In this document: positions 28,417 to 37,170 of the stretch, piece after piece
Position numbering within the stretch: the stretch's first letter is position 1
Layout of the letters: every line of letters begins with the position of its first letter
NCBI GenBank assembly: GCA_030528885.1
Contig: JAUMXY010000018.1
Location: 1 to 54,260 of the forward strand
Direction of reading: 5' to 3'
Source of the DNA: Bacteroidales bacterium
Lineage (GTDB): Bacteria > Bacteroidota > Bacteroidia > Bacteroidales > Bacteroidaceae
DNA: 54,260 nucleotides
Position numbers and translations under genes: made by a program
Notes under the pieces: model-generated
Database searches by the model: none
Told to the model about the DNA's origin: nothing
What the model saw: only the letters and a program-made list of their open reading frames with translations

Positions 28417-29238
28417 ATGCTTAGCAGTCATACAGCCCGAGTTTTGAGCATCCTTCTGTTGATGATGCTATCCGTCATTCCAGCCAGCGCACTGGGATTA
28501 GATGAGTGCGTCCCATCCCCGACACCCGACACCTTGGCTGTAGACACACACACCGCTGATGCTCAGGCAGTCGACAGCTTATTCCGGCATGCCGCTTCGT
28601 CCGTCGTCTCAGCCGACAGCCTTGATGCCGTAGCAGCCATCTTGCAGAAATTAGATACCACGGCAGCCAGCTTCTCCCTCACCGCCGACTCCTTGTTGCG
28701 CCTCAGCGCCCCCAAAGAAAAAGGCCGCTTCATCCCTGACCCTAAAAAAGCCATGTGGTTAGCCATGATTATACCGGGCGGAGGACAAATCTACAATCGG
28801 AAGTACTGGAAGCTCCCCATCGTCTATGGAGGTTTCATAGGCTGCGTGTATGCCATGACCTGGAACAACACCATGTATCGCGATTACTCACAGGCTTACA
28901 TCGACATCATGGACAACGACGAAAATACCAAGAGCTACGAAAACTTCCTTCCCGACCACTACGACATCAACGCCAACAGAGACCGCCTCAAAGACCTCTT
29001 CAAGCGCAAGAAGAATTACTACCGCCGTTATCGCGACCTCAGCATGTTCTGCATGATAGGCGTTTACGCTCTTTCCATCATCGACGCATATGTCGATGCC
29101 GAGATGTCCAGCTTCGACATCAGCGAGGACCTTTCCTTCCAAGTCAATCCAGCTGTTATCAACGATAAACATTCCGTCATGCGAGCCCAAGGCATCAACT
29201 CCAATTCATACGGATTGCAGTGCAGCCTGAGCTTCTGA
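28417..29238 (+). CDS. DUF5683-domain membrane-associated protein
   Basis: 273 residues, signal peptide at the N-terminus (about 1-28, ends PASALG). A Ser/Asp/Ala-rich spacer is followed by the DUF5683 domain (about 105-273) with KAMWLAMIIPGGGQIYNRKY and two hydrophobic segments. The family is confined mostly to Bacteroidota and often stands between parB and a MltD gene, as here. Function unknown; the envelope location and neighbours suggest a cell-wall role. It starts 4 bases after parB. Confidence 0.8.
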   Translation: MLSSHTARVLSILLLMMLSVIPASALGLDECVPSPTPDTLAVDTHTADAQAVDSLFRHAASSVVSADSLDAVAAILQKLDTTAASFSLTADSLLRLSAPKEKGRFIPDPKKAMWLAMIIPGGGQIYNRKYWKLPIVYGGFIGCVYAMTWNNTMYRDYSQAYIDIMDNDENTKSYENFLPDHYDINANRDRLKDLFKRKKNYYRRYRDLSMFCMIGVYALSIIDAYVDAEMSSFDISEDLSFQVNPAVINDKHSVMRAQGINSNSYGLQCSLSF

Positions 29239-29257
29239 CAATAAATATAGAATACAC

Positions 29258-30496
29258 ATGATGAATAAGAAAAACATACTGGTATGCTTATCCCTGCTCA
29301 CCGTATCGTTCGCCCACGCACAAGACGTGCAGCCAGCCGATGCGGTCGATATGCCAGAAAGCATGCTTATCAGCCAAGAGCAGCTGATGAAAGACTACAC
29401 CAACGCCTCCAACCTGACAGCAGGCCAAGGAGAACTGTCCGCTTTGTCTTACGATGACTCCCTCCTTGTCAGTCGCCTTTCCCGCATCCCCACCACCATC
29501 GAGATGCCCCTCAACAACGTCACCCGTGAGTTCATCGACACCTACTGCAACAAGATGAAAGAGGCAGTAGCCATCATGCTCGGCTCCTCCAACTTCTATA
29601 ACCCCATCTTCGAAGAAGCCCTTGAGCGCTACGGCCTTCCCCTCGAACTCAAATACCTGCCAGTCATCGAGTCAGCATTGCGCCCAACTGCCACCTCCAA
29701 AGCTGGTGCAGCCGGACTGTGGCAGTTCATGATTACAACAGGAAAACGCTATGGGCTCGAAGTAAACACGCTCGTTGACGAACGCCGTGACCCCGTCAAG
29801 TCCAGCGATGCAGCAGCACGCTACCTCCGCGACCTCTACGATATGTTTGGCGACTGGAGCCTTGCCATTGCAGCCTACAATTGCGGCGAAGGCACCATCC
29901 AGAAAGCCATCCTCCGCACAACAGAGAAAGACTCCGTCGATTTCTGGAAAGTCTATGGCAACCTGCCCCGCGAAACCCGCGGCTACGTCCCGGGCTTCAT
30001 CGCGGCAACCTACATCATGAACTACTATTGCGACCACGGCATCGTGCCCCACGAGGCAACCCTTCCCGACGAGACCGATACCGTCGTCGTGCAGAAAGAA
30101 GTCAGCTTCGCGCAGATAGCCTCCATGTGCAACGTCACCCTCGACGGGCTTCGCGCCATCAATCCGCAATACCGCCGCGACATCGTCCCCATCGGTCATG
30201 CGCTTCGTTTGCCAACTGCCGCTATTGAAGACTTCATCCAGAAAGGTGACAGCATCTATGGTCTCAATCCAGCCAACGGCATGCTGACCTCCAACGTGCG
30301 CCGCGCCGTCACCCCCGACGTGTCAACTGCCGCCTCAAGCGCTAAAAGCACCTCCGCACGCTACGTCACCGTCCGCAGCGGAGACACCCTCTCCGGCATA
30401 GCCAAACGAAACGGCACAACCGTGGCTAAAATCAAGAGGCTCAACGGAATGCGCAGCGACTCCATTCGACCCAAGCAGCGACTGCGGGTACGCTAA
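29258..30496 (+). CDS. Membrane-bound lytic transglycosylase D-like protein with LysM domains
   Basis: Periplasmic peptidoglycan-cleaving enzyme. 412 residues with signal peptide (ends SFAHAQ, about residue 22). The SLT domain covers about 115-240, with catalytic Glu in LPVIESALRPTATSKAGA and the motifs GLWQFM and AIAAYNCGEGTI. Two LysM repeats follow: one near 270-315 (VSFAQIASMCNVTLDGLRA) and one at the C-terminus (TVRSGDTLSGIAKRNGTTVA), for binding glycan. 19 bases after the DUF5683 gene. Confidence 0.92.
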   Translation: MMNKKNILVCLSLLTVSFAHAQDVQPADAVDMPESMLISQEQLMKDYTNASNLTAGQGELSALSYDDSLLVSRLSRIPTTIEMPLNNVTREFIDTYCNKMKEAVAIMLGSSNFYNPIFEEALERYGLPLELKYLPVIESALRPTATSKAGAAGLWQFMITTGKRYGLEVNTLVDERRDPVKSSDAAARYLRDLYDMFGDWSLAIAAYNCGEGTIQKAILRTTEKDSVDFWKVYGNLPRETRGYVPGFIAATYIMNYYCDHGIVPHEATLPDETDTVVVQKEVSFAQIASMCNVTLDGLRAINPQYRRDIVPIGHALRLPTAAIEDFIQKGDSIYGLNPANGMLTSNVRRAVTPDVSTAASSAKSTSARYVTVRSGDTLSGIAKRNGTTVAKIKRLNGMRSDSIRPKQRLRVR

Positions 30497-30544
30497 TCCC
30501 ACAGGCGGTACACCTTCCCCCATGTTCAAACCTGTTAACAGCTG

Positions 30545-32791
30545 ATGCTTATGAATACGACTCAGATAAATGTAGAGCAAGAAGAAAAAATGGTGAACGA
30601 CGAGTTTCAGAGTTTGCTGGACGCCTATCTTTCCACCAAGCACCGCAAGAGAGTAGACATCATCACCAAAGCCTTCAATTTTGCCAAGCACGCCCACAAG
30701 GGAGTGCGCCGTTTGTCAGGCGAACCCTACATCATGCACCCCATTGCAGTAGCCAAGATTGTCTGCTGCGAGATAGGCTTAGGCTCCACCTCCATCTGTT
30801 CAGCCCTCCTGCACGATGTGGTCGAAGACACCGAATACACCGTTGAAGACATTGAAAACATGTTCGGTCCCAAAATCGCCCAGATAGTCGATGGATTGAC
30901 TAAAATCTCAGGTGGAATCTTTGGCGAGCACGCATCAGCCCAAGCAGAGAACTTCAAGAAGCTGCTGCTCACCATGAGCGACGACATACGCGTCATCCTC
31001 ATCAAGATAGCCGACCGCCTGCACAACATGCGCACCCTCGGCAGCCAAGCCGTCAACAAGCAGTATAAGATTGCCGGTGAAACACTCTATCTTTATGCTC
31101 CGCTCGCCAACCGATTGGGACTCAATACCATCAAGACCGAGCTGGAAGACCTCAGCTTCAAGTTCGAGCATCCAGAAGAGTATCAGGCCATCTCGCAGAA
31201 ACTGGCAGCAACCCAAGAGGAGCGCGACATCCTGTTCGACGACTTTGCGGCGCCCATCCGTGCCGAGCTCGACAGCCTTGGCATCAGCTACGAAATCAAG
31301 CAGCGTGTCAAGTCTCCCTATTCCATCTGGCGAAAGATGCAGACCAAGCACATCCCCTTCGAGGAAATCTACGACATACTGGCTGTGCGCATCATCTTCG
31401 AGCCAGAAGAGATAGACACCGAGCTCAACGACTGCTTCAACATCTACGTCAAGCTCAGCAAAATCTACACATCCCACCCCGACCGCACCCGCGATTGGGT
31501 CAGCCATCCCAAAGCCAACGGCTACCAGGCGCTCCACGTCACCCTCATGTCCAAGCAGGGCGAGTGGATAGAAGTGCAGATACGCTCGCGCCGCATGGAC
31601 GATATAGCAGAAAAAGGCTTTGCCGCCCATTGGAAATACAAAGACGGCGAAAAGACAGAAAACGCATCAGAGATGGAACTGGACAAGTGGCTGGCAACCA
31701 TCAAGGAAATCCTTGACGACCCACAGCCTGATGCCATGGACTTCCTCGACACCATCAAGCTCAACCTCTTCGCATCCGAAATCTTTGTCTTCACCCCCAA
31801 AGGCGAGCTGCGCACCATGCCAGCCGGAAGCACCACCCTCGACTTCGCCTTCAGCATCCACACCTTTGTCGGAAGCCACTGCATAGGCGCAAAAGTCAAC
31901 CACAAGCTGGTGCCCATCAACCACAAGCTCAATAGCGGCGACCAGGTGGAAATCCTGACATCCAAGTCGGTACGCCCCACACGCGAATGGCTCAACATCG
32001 CCACCACGGCAAAAGCTACCACCAAGATACTCTCCATCCTGCGCAAAGAAGAGCGCGAGGCACGCAAAAAAGGCGAAGAAATCCTCGATGAATTTTTCCA
32101 GAAGAACGACATCGTCAAAGACACCCTCGCCATCGACAAGCTGTGCAGCGTCCATGGTGTAGCCAAGTCCGATGCCCTCTACGTCGCCATAGCCGAAGGC
32201 AAAATCCTCCTTGGACGCGAAGACATCGACGCCCTAAAGGAAAAAGCAGAAGTCATAGGCTGGAAAAAACTCTTCTCATTCGGCAAAAAGACAAAGAAAC
32301 AGCACAAGAAGGCCAAAGAAACCGTAGGGCCAGACTTCGACAAGAAAAAACTCCTCTCCCTGACCGAAGACAGCGTACAGAACAAATACATCCTGTGCGA
32401 CTACTGCAAGCCCATACCAGGCGACACCGTCATGGGCTACATCGACGACGACCGCCACATCGTCATCCACAAGCTCCAGTGCCCCACAGCCGAGCGACTC
32501 AAAGCCAATCGAGGCAACCGAGTGCTGGGTGCCAAGTGGGAGATGAACCGCACCATGCTGTTCCCCGTCTCCATCTATGTGAAAGGATTCGACAAGCTCG
32601 GGTTGCTCCACAAGATGACAGAAGTCATCTCCCATCTCCACGGAGTCAACATACGAAAGCTCGAAGTCGAATGTGACGACGGAATCTTCGAATGCACCAT
32701 TCAGATGTTCGTCCACGACACAAAAGAGGTAGATGAAATCATCAACAGCCTCCGAGAAATACCCGATGTCAAGGAAGCTACACGTATATGA
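30545..32791 (+). CDS. Bifunctional (p)ppGpp synthetase/hydrolase (Rel/SpoT)
   Basis: Makes and degrades the stringent-response alarmones. 748 residues with full long-RSH architecture: HD hydrolase domain (about 45-200; IMHPIAV, LLHDVVEDTEYT, IADRLHNMRTL), synthetase domain (about 250-375; RVKSPYSIWRKM, HPKANGYQALH, EVQIRS), TGS domain (about 410-470; FTPKGELRTMPAGSTTLDFA), a Cys-containing region (LCDYCKPIPGD) and a C-terminal ACT domain. The HD motif is intact, so hydrolysis is expected. A short gap of 48 bases follows mltD. Strongly C-rich coding strand (23 C against 9 G in 31981-32040). Confidence 0.94.
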   Translation: MLMNTTQINVEQEEKMVNDEFQSLLDAYLSTKHRKRVDIITKAFNFAKHAHKGVRRLSGEPYIMHPIAVAKIVCCEIGLGSTSICSALLHDVVEDTEYTVEDIENMFGPKIAQIVDGLTKISGGIFGEHASAQAENFKKLLLTMSDDIRVILIKIADRLHNMRTLGSQAVNKQYKIAGETLYLYAPLANRLGLNTIKTELEDLSFKFEHPEEYQAISQKLAATQEERDILFDDFAAPIRAELDSLGISYEIKQRVKSPYSIWRKMQTKHIPFEEIYDILAVRIIFEPEEIDTELNDCFNIYVKLSKIYTSHPDRTRDWVSHPKANGYQALHVTLMSKQGEWIEVQIRSRRMDDIAEKGFAAHWKYKDGEKTENASEMELDKWLATIKEILDDPQPDAMDFLDTIKLNLFASEIFVFTPKGELRTMPAGSTTLDFAFSIHTFVGSHCIGAKVNHKLVPINHKLNSGDQVEILTSKSVRPTREWLNIATTAKATTKILSILRKEEREARKKGEEILDEFFQKNDIVKDTLAIDKLCSVHGVAKSDALYVAIAEGKILLGREDIDALKEKAEVIGWKKLFSFGKKTKKQHKKAKETVGPDFDKKKLLSLTEDSVQNKYILCDYCKPIPGDTVMGYIDDDRHIVIHKLQCPTAERLKANRGNRVLGAKWEMNRTMLFPVSIYVKGFDKLGLLHKMTEVISHLHGVNIRKLEVECDDGIFECTIQMFVHDTKEVDEIINSLREIPDVKEATRI

Positions 32792-32799
32792 GAAAAGTT

Positions 32800-33057
32800 G
32801 GGAGTTATTTTGAAAGGAGTTAAAGGAAGTTAGAAGGAGTTAGAGGGATTTGATTTGTAGTTAAGTAGTTATCGCTACGCTCGTCCTTCGGACAGAAGTT
32901 AAGCCATTAGCTTTTTCAGACATGCCCTGCCGCCCCCAAGTATTGGCTTAACTACTTAACTTCTGACTAATTAACTTCTTCAGAAAGTTGAGATATTTTG
33001 ATTCCCTGCCTTCCAACCACAATACCGCAAAACCATACACCGCATGACATTTCATTT
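32800..33057. repeat. Intergenic region with overlapping inverted repeats
   Basis: Three pairings share one right-hand block: GTTAAGTAGTTA (32860-32871) with TAACTACTTAAC (32949-32960), GTTAAGCCA (32898-32906) with TGGCTTAAC (32944-32952), and CAGAAGTTAA (32893-32902) with TTAACTTCTG (32956-32965). They exclude one another. Upstream lie three GGAGTTA repeats between 32811 and 32846. No T-run terminator and no gene were seen here. Confidence 0.65.
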
Positions 33058-36000
33058 ATGCCTAAAATCCTTCTTTCAATAGCATTCATTCTTCTGAGCA
33101 TCGTTCCATCCTCAGCCCAGCCAGGTATGTACCGTGGCCGAGTTGTAGATGCAGAGACAGGTGAAGCCATGCCCTACGTCAATGTGTCCGTTGGCGAAAA
33201 CAGAGGTACTGTGACCAACATGGAAGGCGATTTCGCCATCAGGCTGAACGCAGGAGACACCCTGAGATTTTCTTTCGTAGGCTATCAGCCCCGCAAGATA
33301 GAAGCATCCCAACTCCCCAAGCTCATCCAGATGGAGACATTGCCACAGGCTGTCAACGAAGTGACCGTGGTGTCAGACTATTCCATCCTGATGAATGTTT
33401 ATGAGCAGTTATTACAAAGCAGCAATGAACAGCGGAAAAAGTTGTATTTCAACAGAATAACCGTGAAGACCAAGCTCGGCGCAGAATTAGTGGAAGACAT
33501 CATGGAAGCCAATTCCACAATCAATGTCCGCGACATGAAAGTCCTGTCGGGTTTTTGCTGGACCTATACCCCAGAGGGATGGCGATACCCATCCCAGTTG
33601 CAGCGCAGCAATCTTCATGTTCTCATGATGACAAGCCCCATGATGCTGAACAATCCCTTGGGGAAAGACTATCTGACCCCATTTCCCCATCCATGCACTG
33701 TCCAATACCTGCAACAGAATTATTCCGTCTCCACGCAGACCGTTGTAGCCGACGACGGTAAACAGATGTACATCCTTGATTTGCAGCCAAAAGAAGGACT
33801 GGACGGAATCCTTTCGGGCAAGATGTATGTCGATGCTGAAACATATCGCCTCTACCGCTTTGATGGCATAGTGCAGGGAATAGGCATCAATGTCAAACGT
33901 TTTGACAGAGAACGAAGGACACAGGGCGTTCCTGCTGCCACCAGAATGCAGCTGATTTACGATTATAGCAATGGAGTGCCCGAAGTGAAGAGCTTCCTGT
34001 TCAAAGGGCGGAGCGAGGAACTCGATGTCACCATGTTGCTGCTGGAAACCAAGTTGGACAACCGACCGAAGAAGGGCGTTTCAGTACGGAGCAATCTGAT
34101 TGATGCCATTGATGATGCAGGCAACACGATTGACATGGATGAACACAAGAACACCATTCTGCGTACACGGGAAGAAGCAGCCATAGCAGGGCAGAGCATG
34201 ACAGAAACGCTGTCCGATGTTCCTTCTGCTCCCGTACCTGCCATCCTTCCCCATGTTCAGAAAGCGATGAACTTCAACAGGGTCGTTCCGCAGGAGAAGG
34301 TCTATCTCCACTTTGACAATACCGGCTACTTCGAGAACGAGACGATGTGGTTCAAGGCATACGTCACACGCACCGACAATGGCAAGGGCACCGACCTCAG
34401 CAAAGTGCTCTACGTCGAACTGCTCAATCCCAGTGGCGACGTGCTGCAAACGCAGAAGTACCCCATTGACTCGCTCGGACAGGCTCATGGCGAAATGAAG
34501 CTCGACACCATCTTGGGTGCAGGATATTACGAGGTACGGGCCTACACACGATACATGACCAACTGGGGCGTGAATGCCTGCTACTCCCGTGTGTTTCCCG
34601 TCTTCAAGAAACCTGCTGTTGAAGGTGACTACAGCAACTTGACCATTCCTCCTGTCCGTTACCGGCAGAGTCTGCCCAGTCATCGTGCTGCAGAAGATAG
34701 CTTACTTTACCGTAAGGTGATAGCTGGCGGCATTAACGACAGTCACATCAACAAGTCCGTTAGCGTGCAGTTCTACCCCGAGGGCGGCAATCTCATCATA
34801 GGAAAGAAAAACCGTGTAGCGATGCTTGCCGTTGACGACAACGGGCGTGCCTATCAGGGTGAGGGGTTTGTGACCAATAGCCTTGGCGATATTCTCATCT
34901 CTGTGCAGACCGACAGTCTCGGCAGGGGTGTTTTTGAAATCGTGCCAGATTCTGGAAAGCTCACCTTCCAGATGCGCAACATGGAAAAGAAAGAACGGAA
35001 ACAGGTTCAGTTCTTTCCTCTTCCCGAAGCGCAGAAAGAAGGTTGTGCCCTGATGCTCGATGCCGTGAGCGACACGGTGCAGGTCACACTGCAGTTGACC
35101 GATAGTCTGTGTGGTTCTCCGTTAGGCTATGTGCTCATGAACAACGGCAACATTTTCCGATGCGACACCATGCGTGCAGTTCCGCTCATCGAGATAGAAC
35201 TGAACAGAGATTCCCTTCCCGAAGGTGTGAGCCAAATCACCGTGTTCGACAGTTGCGGACGCATTTGGGCAGAACGCCTCTTCTTCCGTTGTCCTGTGCC
35301 CAAGTCCAGCGACAGCATCATGATTACGACAAGAACGCCAAGACTGACTCCATGCGGAAAGGTGGAAGTCGAGCTTTATGCACAGCCCAACTCTAATATT
35401 TCTTTTTCAGCTATCGATTGTGCCACGATGAACAACGGCAAGCAGGGCAACATGAAGACATGGATGCTGCTCAGCTCGGAAGTGCGGGGCTATATCCACA
35501 ATCCGGAATATTATTTTGAGTCAGACGACAAGGAACATCGGCAAAGCGCCGACTTGCTCATGCTCACCCAGGGATGGCGACGCTACGATTGGGAACTCAT
35601 GACGGGGCAGAGGGAGTTCGAGAAAATACAGCCCATCGAAGACAAGTTCTATGTGTTCGGCAAGCTGAATGTTTACCGCAAGCGCAATCCTGTGAACAAT
35701 GTCCGTCTTGAAGTTTACCTGTACAACAGAGAGGGCCAGAGTCTAAAAGGCGAGACCGTGACAGACTCCGTGGGCAACTATGCCTTTGCGATGCCATTCG
35801 TTGATGGCGACTGGGATATGCAGATATTCACACGCAAGAAGAACAAGAAGGGCAAGGACAAGCGCAAGACCTACTATGTGGGCATTGACCGTCAGTTCTC
35901 GCCCACGCCTCGCTACATCACTCCATTGGAGGCGAGCGCGCGAAAACGCCTGCTGCCTAATCTGTTCCTCATGTCTATGGAAGAGCCCGAGGATGAGGAC

Positions 36001-36705
36001 GATGTGTTCATCCCTATCACGAAGAGAGACCATGTGCTGCAGAACGTGACGGTGAAGGCGAAGAGACGCTACTTCACCAACGATGACTATATGTACAAGA
36101 ACGAGGAGTTCGGCAAGATTTATGCCTCATTGTATTACAATGCGGCAAGGGAAGCGGACAAGATTCTTGATATGGGTGAACCTCTGCCATCTTTGTCAAA
36201 TTTCGTTTACAGTAAATTAAATACGCATTATGATTGGACAGGCGAGAATCCGCAGCTCTACAAGGGAAGAGGAGTTCAGTACATATACAACAATGGTGAA
36301 CGAGACCCAGTGTATCCAGCGGATCTAACCTGGCTTGACGAGGTGAAGTCCATCTATATCGTACTGAATGGTAAGAATTCCGTCACGATGGAACAAATGA
36401 GCCAGACGAATTCGCCTATTTTCGTTTATGTCTATAACCGCTTCGTTTATACGACCGAAAGCCAGAAGGGGCTTCGCCGCACCTACTTCCAGGGCTTCAA
36501 CAAGCCCTCCACGTTCCAGATGGAAGACTACAGCGTCATCCCGCCCATGGCGGACTTCCGCCGCACCATCTACTGGAATCCCGACGTGAAGACGGATGCA
36601 CAGGGAAAGGCAAAGGTGGAGTTCTACAACAACTCGACCTGTCAGGAGATGTACATCAGTGCAGAGGGAATGACGGAGGATGGAAAGGTGCTGGTGAATG
36701 AGTAA
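33058..36705 (+). CDS. Large secreted protein with carboxypeptidase-regulatory-like and macroglobulin-type domains
   Basis: 1215 residues. Signal peptide MPKILLSIAFILLSIVPSSA; the upstream TTG frame (32998) adds 20 non-signal residues and is rejected. A CarboxypepD_reg-like domain follows (about 24-105: GRVVDAETGEAMPYVNVSV, FVGYQPR), then a domain typical of outer-membrane proteins, an MG2-like segment (about 415-530: KVYLHFDNTGYFENETMWFK, DILGAGYYEVRAYT form) and, near the C-terminus, a degenerate plug-like stretch. It lacks a recognisable TonB-dependent barrel. Such proteins are common in Bacteroidota and may be surface-exposed or periplasmic; the ligand is unknown. It stands alone behind an intergenic repeat region. 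Confidence 0.75.
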   Translation: MPKILLSIAFILLSIVPSSAQPGMYRGRVVDAETGEAMPYVNVSVGENRGTVTNMEGDFAIRLNAGDTLRFSFVGYQPRKIEASQLPKLIQMETLPQAVNEVTVVSDYSILMNVYEQLLQSSNEQRKKLYFNRITVKTKLGAELVEDIMEANSTINVRDMKVLSGFCWTYTPEGWRYPSQLQRSNLHVLMMTSPMMLNNPLGKDYLTPFPHPCTVQYLQQNYSVSTQTVVADDGKQMYILDLQPKEGLDGILSGKMYVDAETYRLYRFDGIVQGIGINVKRFDRERRTQGVPAATRMQLIYDYSNGVPEVKSFLFKGRSEELDVTMLLLETKLDNRPKKGVSVRSNLIDAIDDAGNTIDMDEHKNTILRTREEAAIAGQSMTETLSDVPSAPVPAILPHVQKAMNFNRVVPQEKVYLHFDNTGYFENETMWFKAYVTRTDNGKGTDLSKVLYVELLNPSGDVLQTQKYPIDSLGQAHGEMKLDTILGAGYYEVRAYTRYMTNWGVNACYSRVFPVFKKPAVEGDYSNLTIPPVRYRQSLPSHRAAEDSLLYRKVIAGGINDSHINKSVSVQFYPEGGNLIIGKKNRVAMLAVDDNGRAYQGEGFVTNSLGDILISVQTDSLGRGVFEIVPDSGKLTFQMRNMEKKERKQVQFFPLPEAQKEGCALMLDAVSDTVQVTLQLTDSLCGSPLGYVLMNNGNIFRCDTMRAVPLIEIELNRDSLPEGVSQITVFDSCGRIWAERLFFRCPVPKSSDSIMITTRTPRLTPCGKVEVELYAQPNSNISFSAIDCATMNNGKQGNMKTWMLLSSEVRGYIHNPEYYFESDDKEHRQSADLLMLTQGWRRYDWELMTGQREFEKIQPIEDKFYVFGKLNVYRKRNPVNNVRLEVYLYNREGQSLKGETVTDSVGNYAFAMPFVDGDWDMQIFTRKKNKKGKDKRKTYYVGIDRQFSPTPRYITPLEASARKRLLPNLFLMSMEEPEDEDDVFIPITKRDHVLQNVTVKAKRRYFTNDDYMYKNEEFGKIYASLYYNAAREADKILDMGEPLPSLSNFVYSKLNTHYDWTGENPQLYKGRGVQYIYNNGERDPVYPADLTWLDEVKSIYIVLNGKNSVTMEQMSQTNSPIFVYVYNRFVYTTESQKGLRRTYFQGFNKPSTFQMEDYSVIPPMADFRRTIYWNPDVKTDAQGKAKVEFYNNSTCQEMYISAEGMTEDGKVLVNE

Positions 36706-36751
36706 GTTTTTTACGGTGTTGCGGTGTGCGGTGCAACTATATAACTGCATG

Positions 36752-36799
36752 AAATCGGAAGTGGGTTTGCATGGATTGATAAAACTCACTTCCGATTTT
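36752..36799. terminator. Bidirectional terminator between convergent genes
   Basis: AAATCGGAAGTG (36752-36763) pairs perfectly with CACTTCCGATTT (36787-36798), extended by GTTT/AAAC. T-rich to the right and A-rich to the left, so it can end both the surface-protein gene and the minus-strand merR gene. Confidence 0.75.
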
Positions 36800-36815
36800 G
36801 TATGGTATCTTGCGA

Positions 36816-37166
36816 TTATACGAGTCCGTTGAGATCGCGCCCGATGGCTTGCAGTTCCTTTCTGATAGACTTGAGCCGCTCGATGACTTCGATGTCACGG
36901 TTGACTTCGCCGTTTTTGTTTCGTTTGATCATGTCGCGCGCTCCTTGCAGGGTCATGCCTCGCTCTTTCACGAGGTGATAGACCAATCTCACTTGTTCTA
37001 TGTCAGCTTTGGTGTATTGTCGGATGCCTCTGCCTGCCTTTTGTGGCTTGATGTTGGAGAATTCTTTTTCCCAGTAGCGCAGCAGGGTTTCGGTGACTTT
37101 GAACATGCTTGCCACTTCGCTGATGCTGTAGAACATCTTGAGGTCTTTGTTCTTGTTGAGTGCCAT
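36816..37166 (-). CDS. MerR-family transcriptional regulator
   Basis: 116 residues. The N-terminal winged helix-turn-helix (about 11-80) reads FYSISEVASMFKVTETLLRY, then WEKEFSNIKPQK, then RQYTKADIEQVRLVYHLVKE; a short C-terminal helix allows dimerisation. No effector or metal-binding domain with Cys is present, so the signal is unknown. ATG 37166 (MALNKNKDLKMFYSI) starts 5 bases after pepD stops (minus strand), so both genes are probably one transcript. Confidence 0.85.
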   Translation of the reverse strand: MALNKNKDLKMFYSISEVASMFKVTETLLRYWEKEFSNIKPQKAGRGIRQYTKADIEQVRLVYHLVKERGMTLQGARDMIKRNKNGEVNRDIEVIERLKSIRKELQAIGRDLNGLV

Positions 37167-37170
37167 AGGG

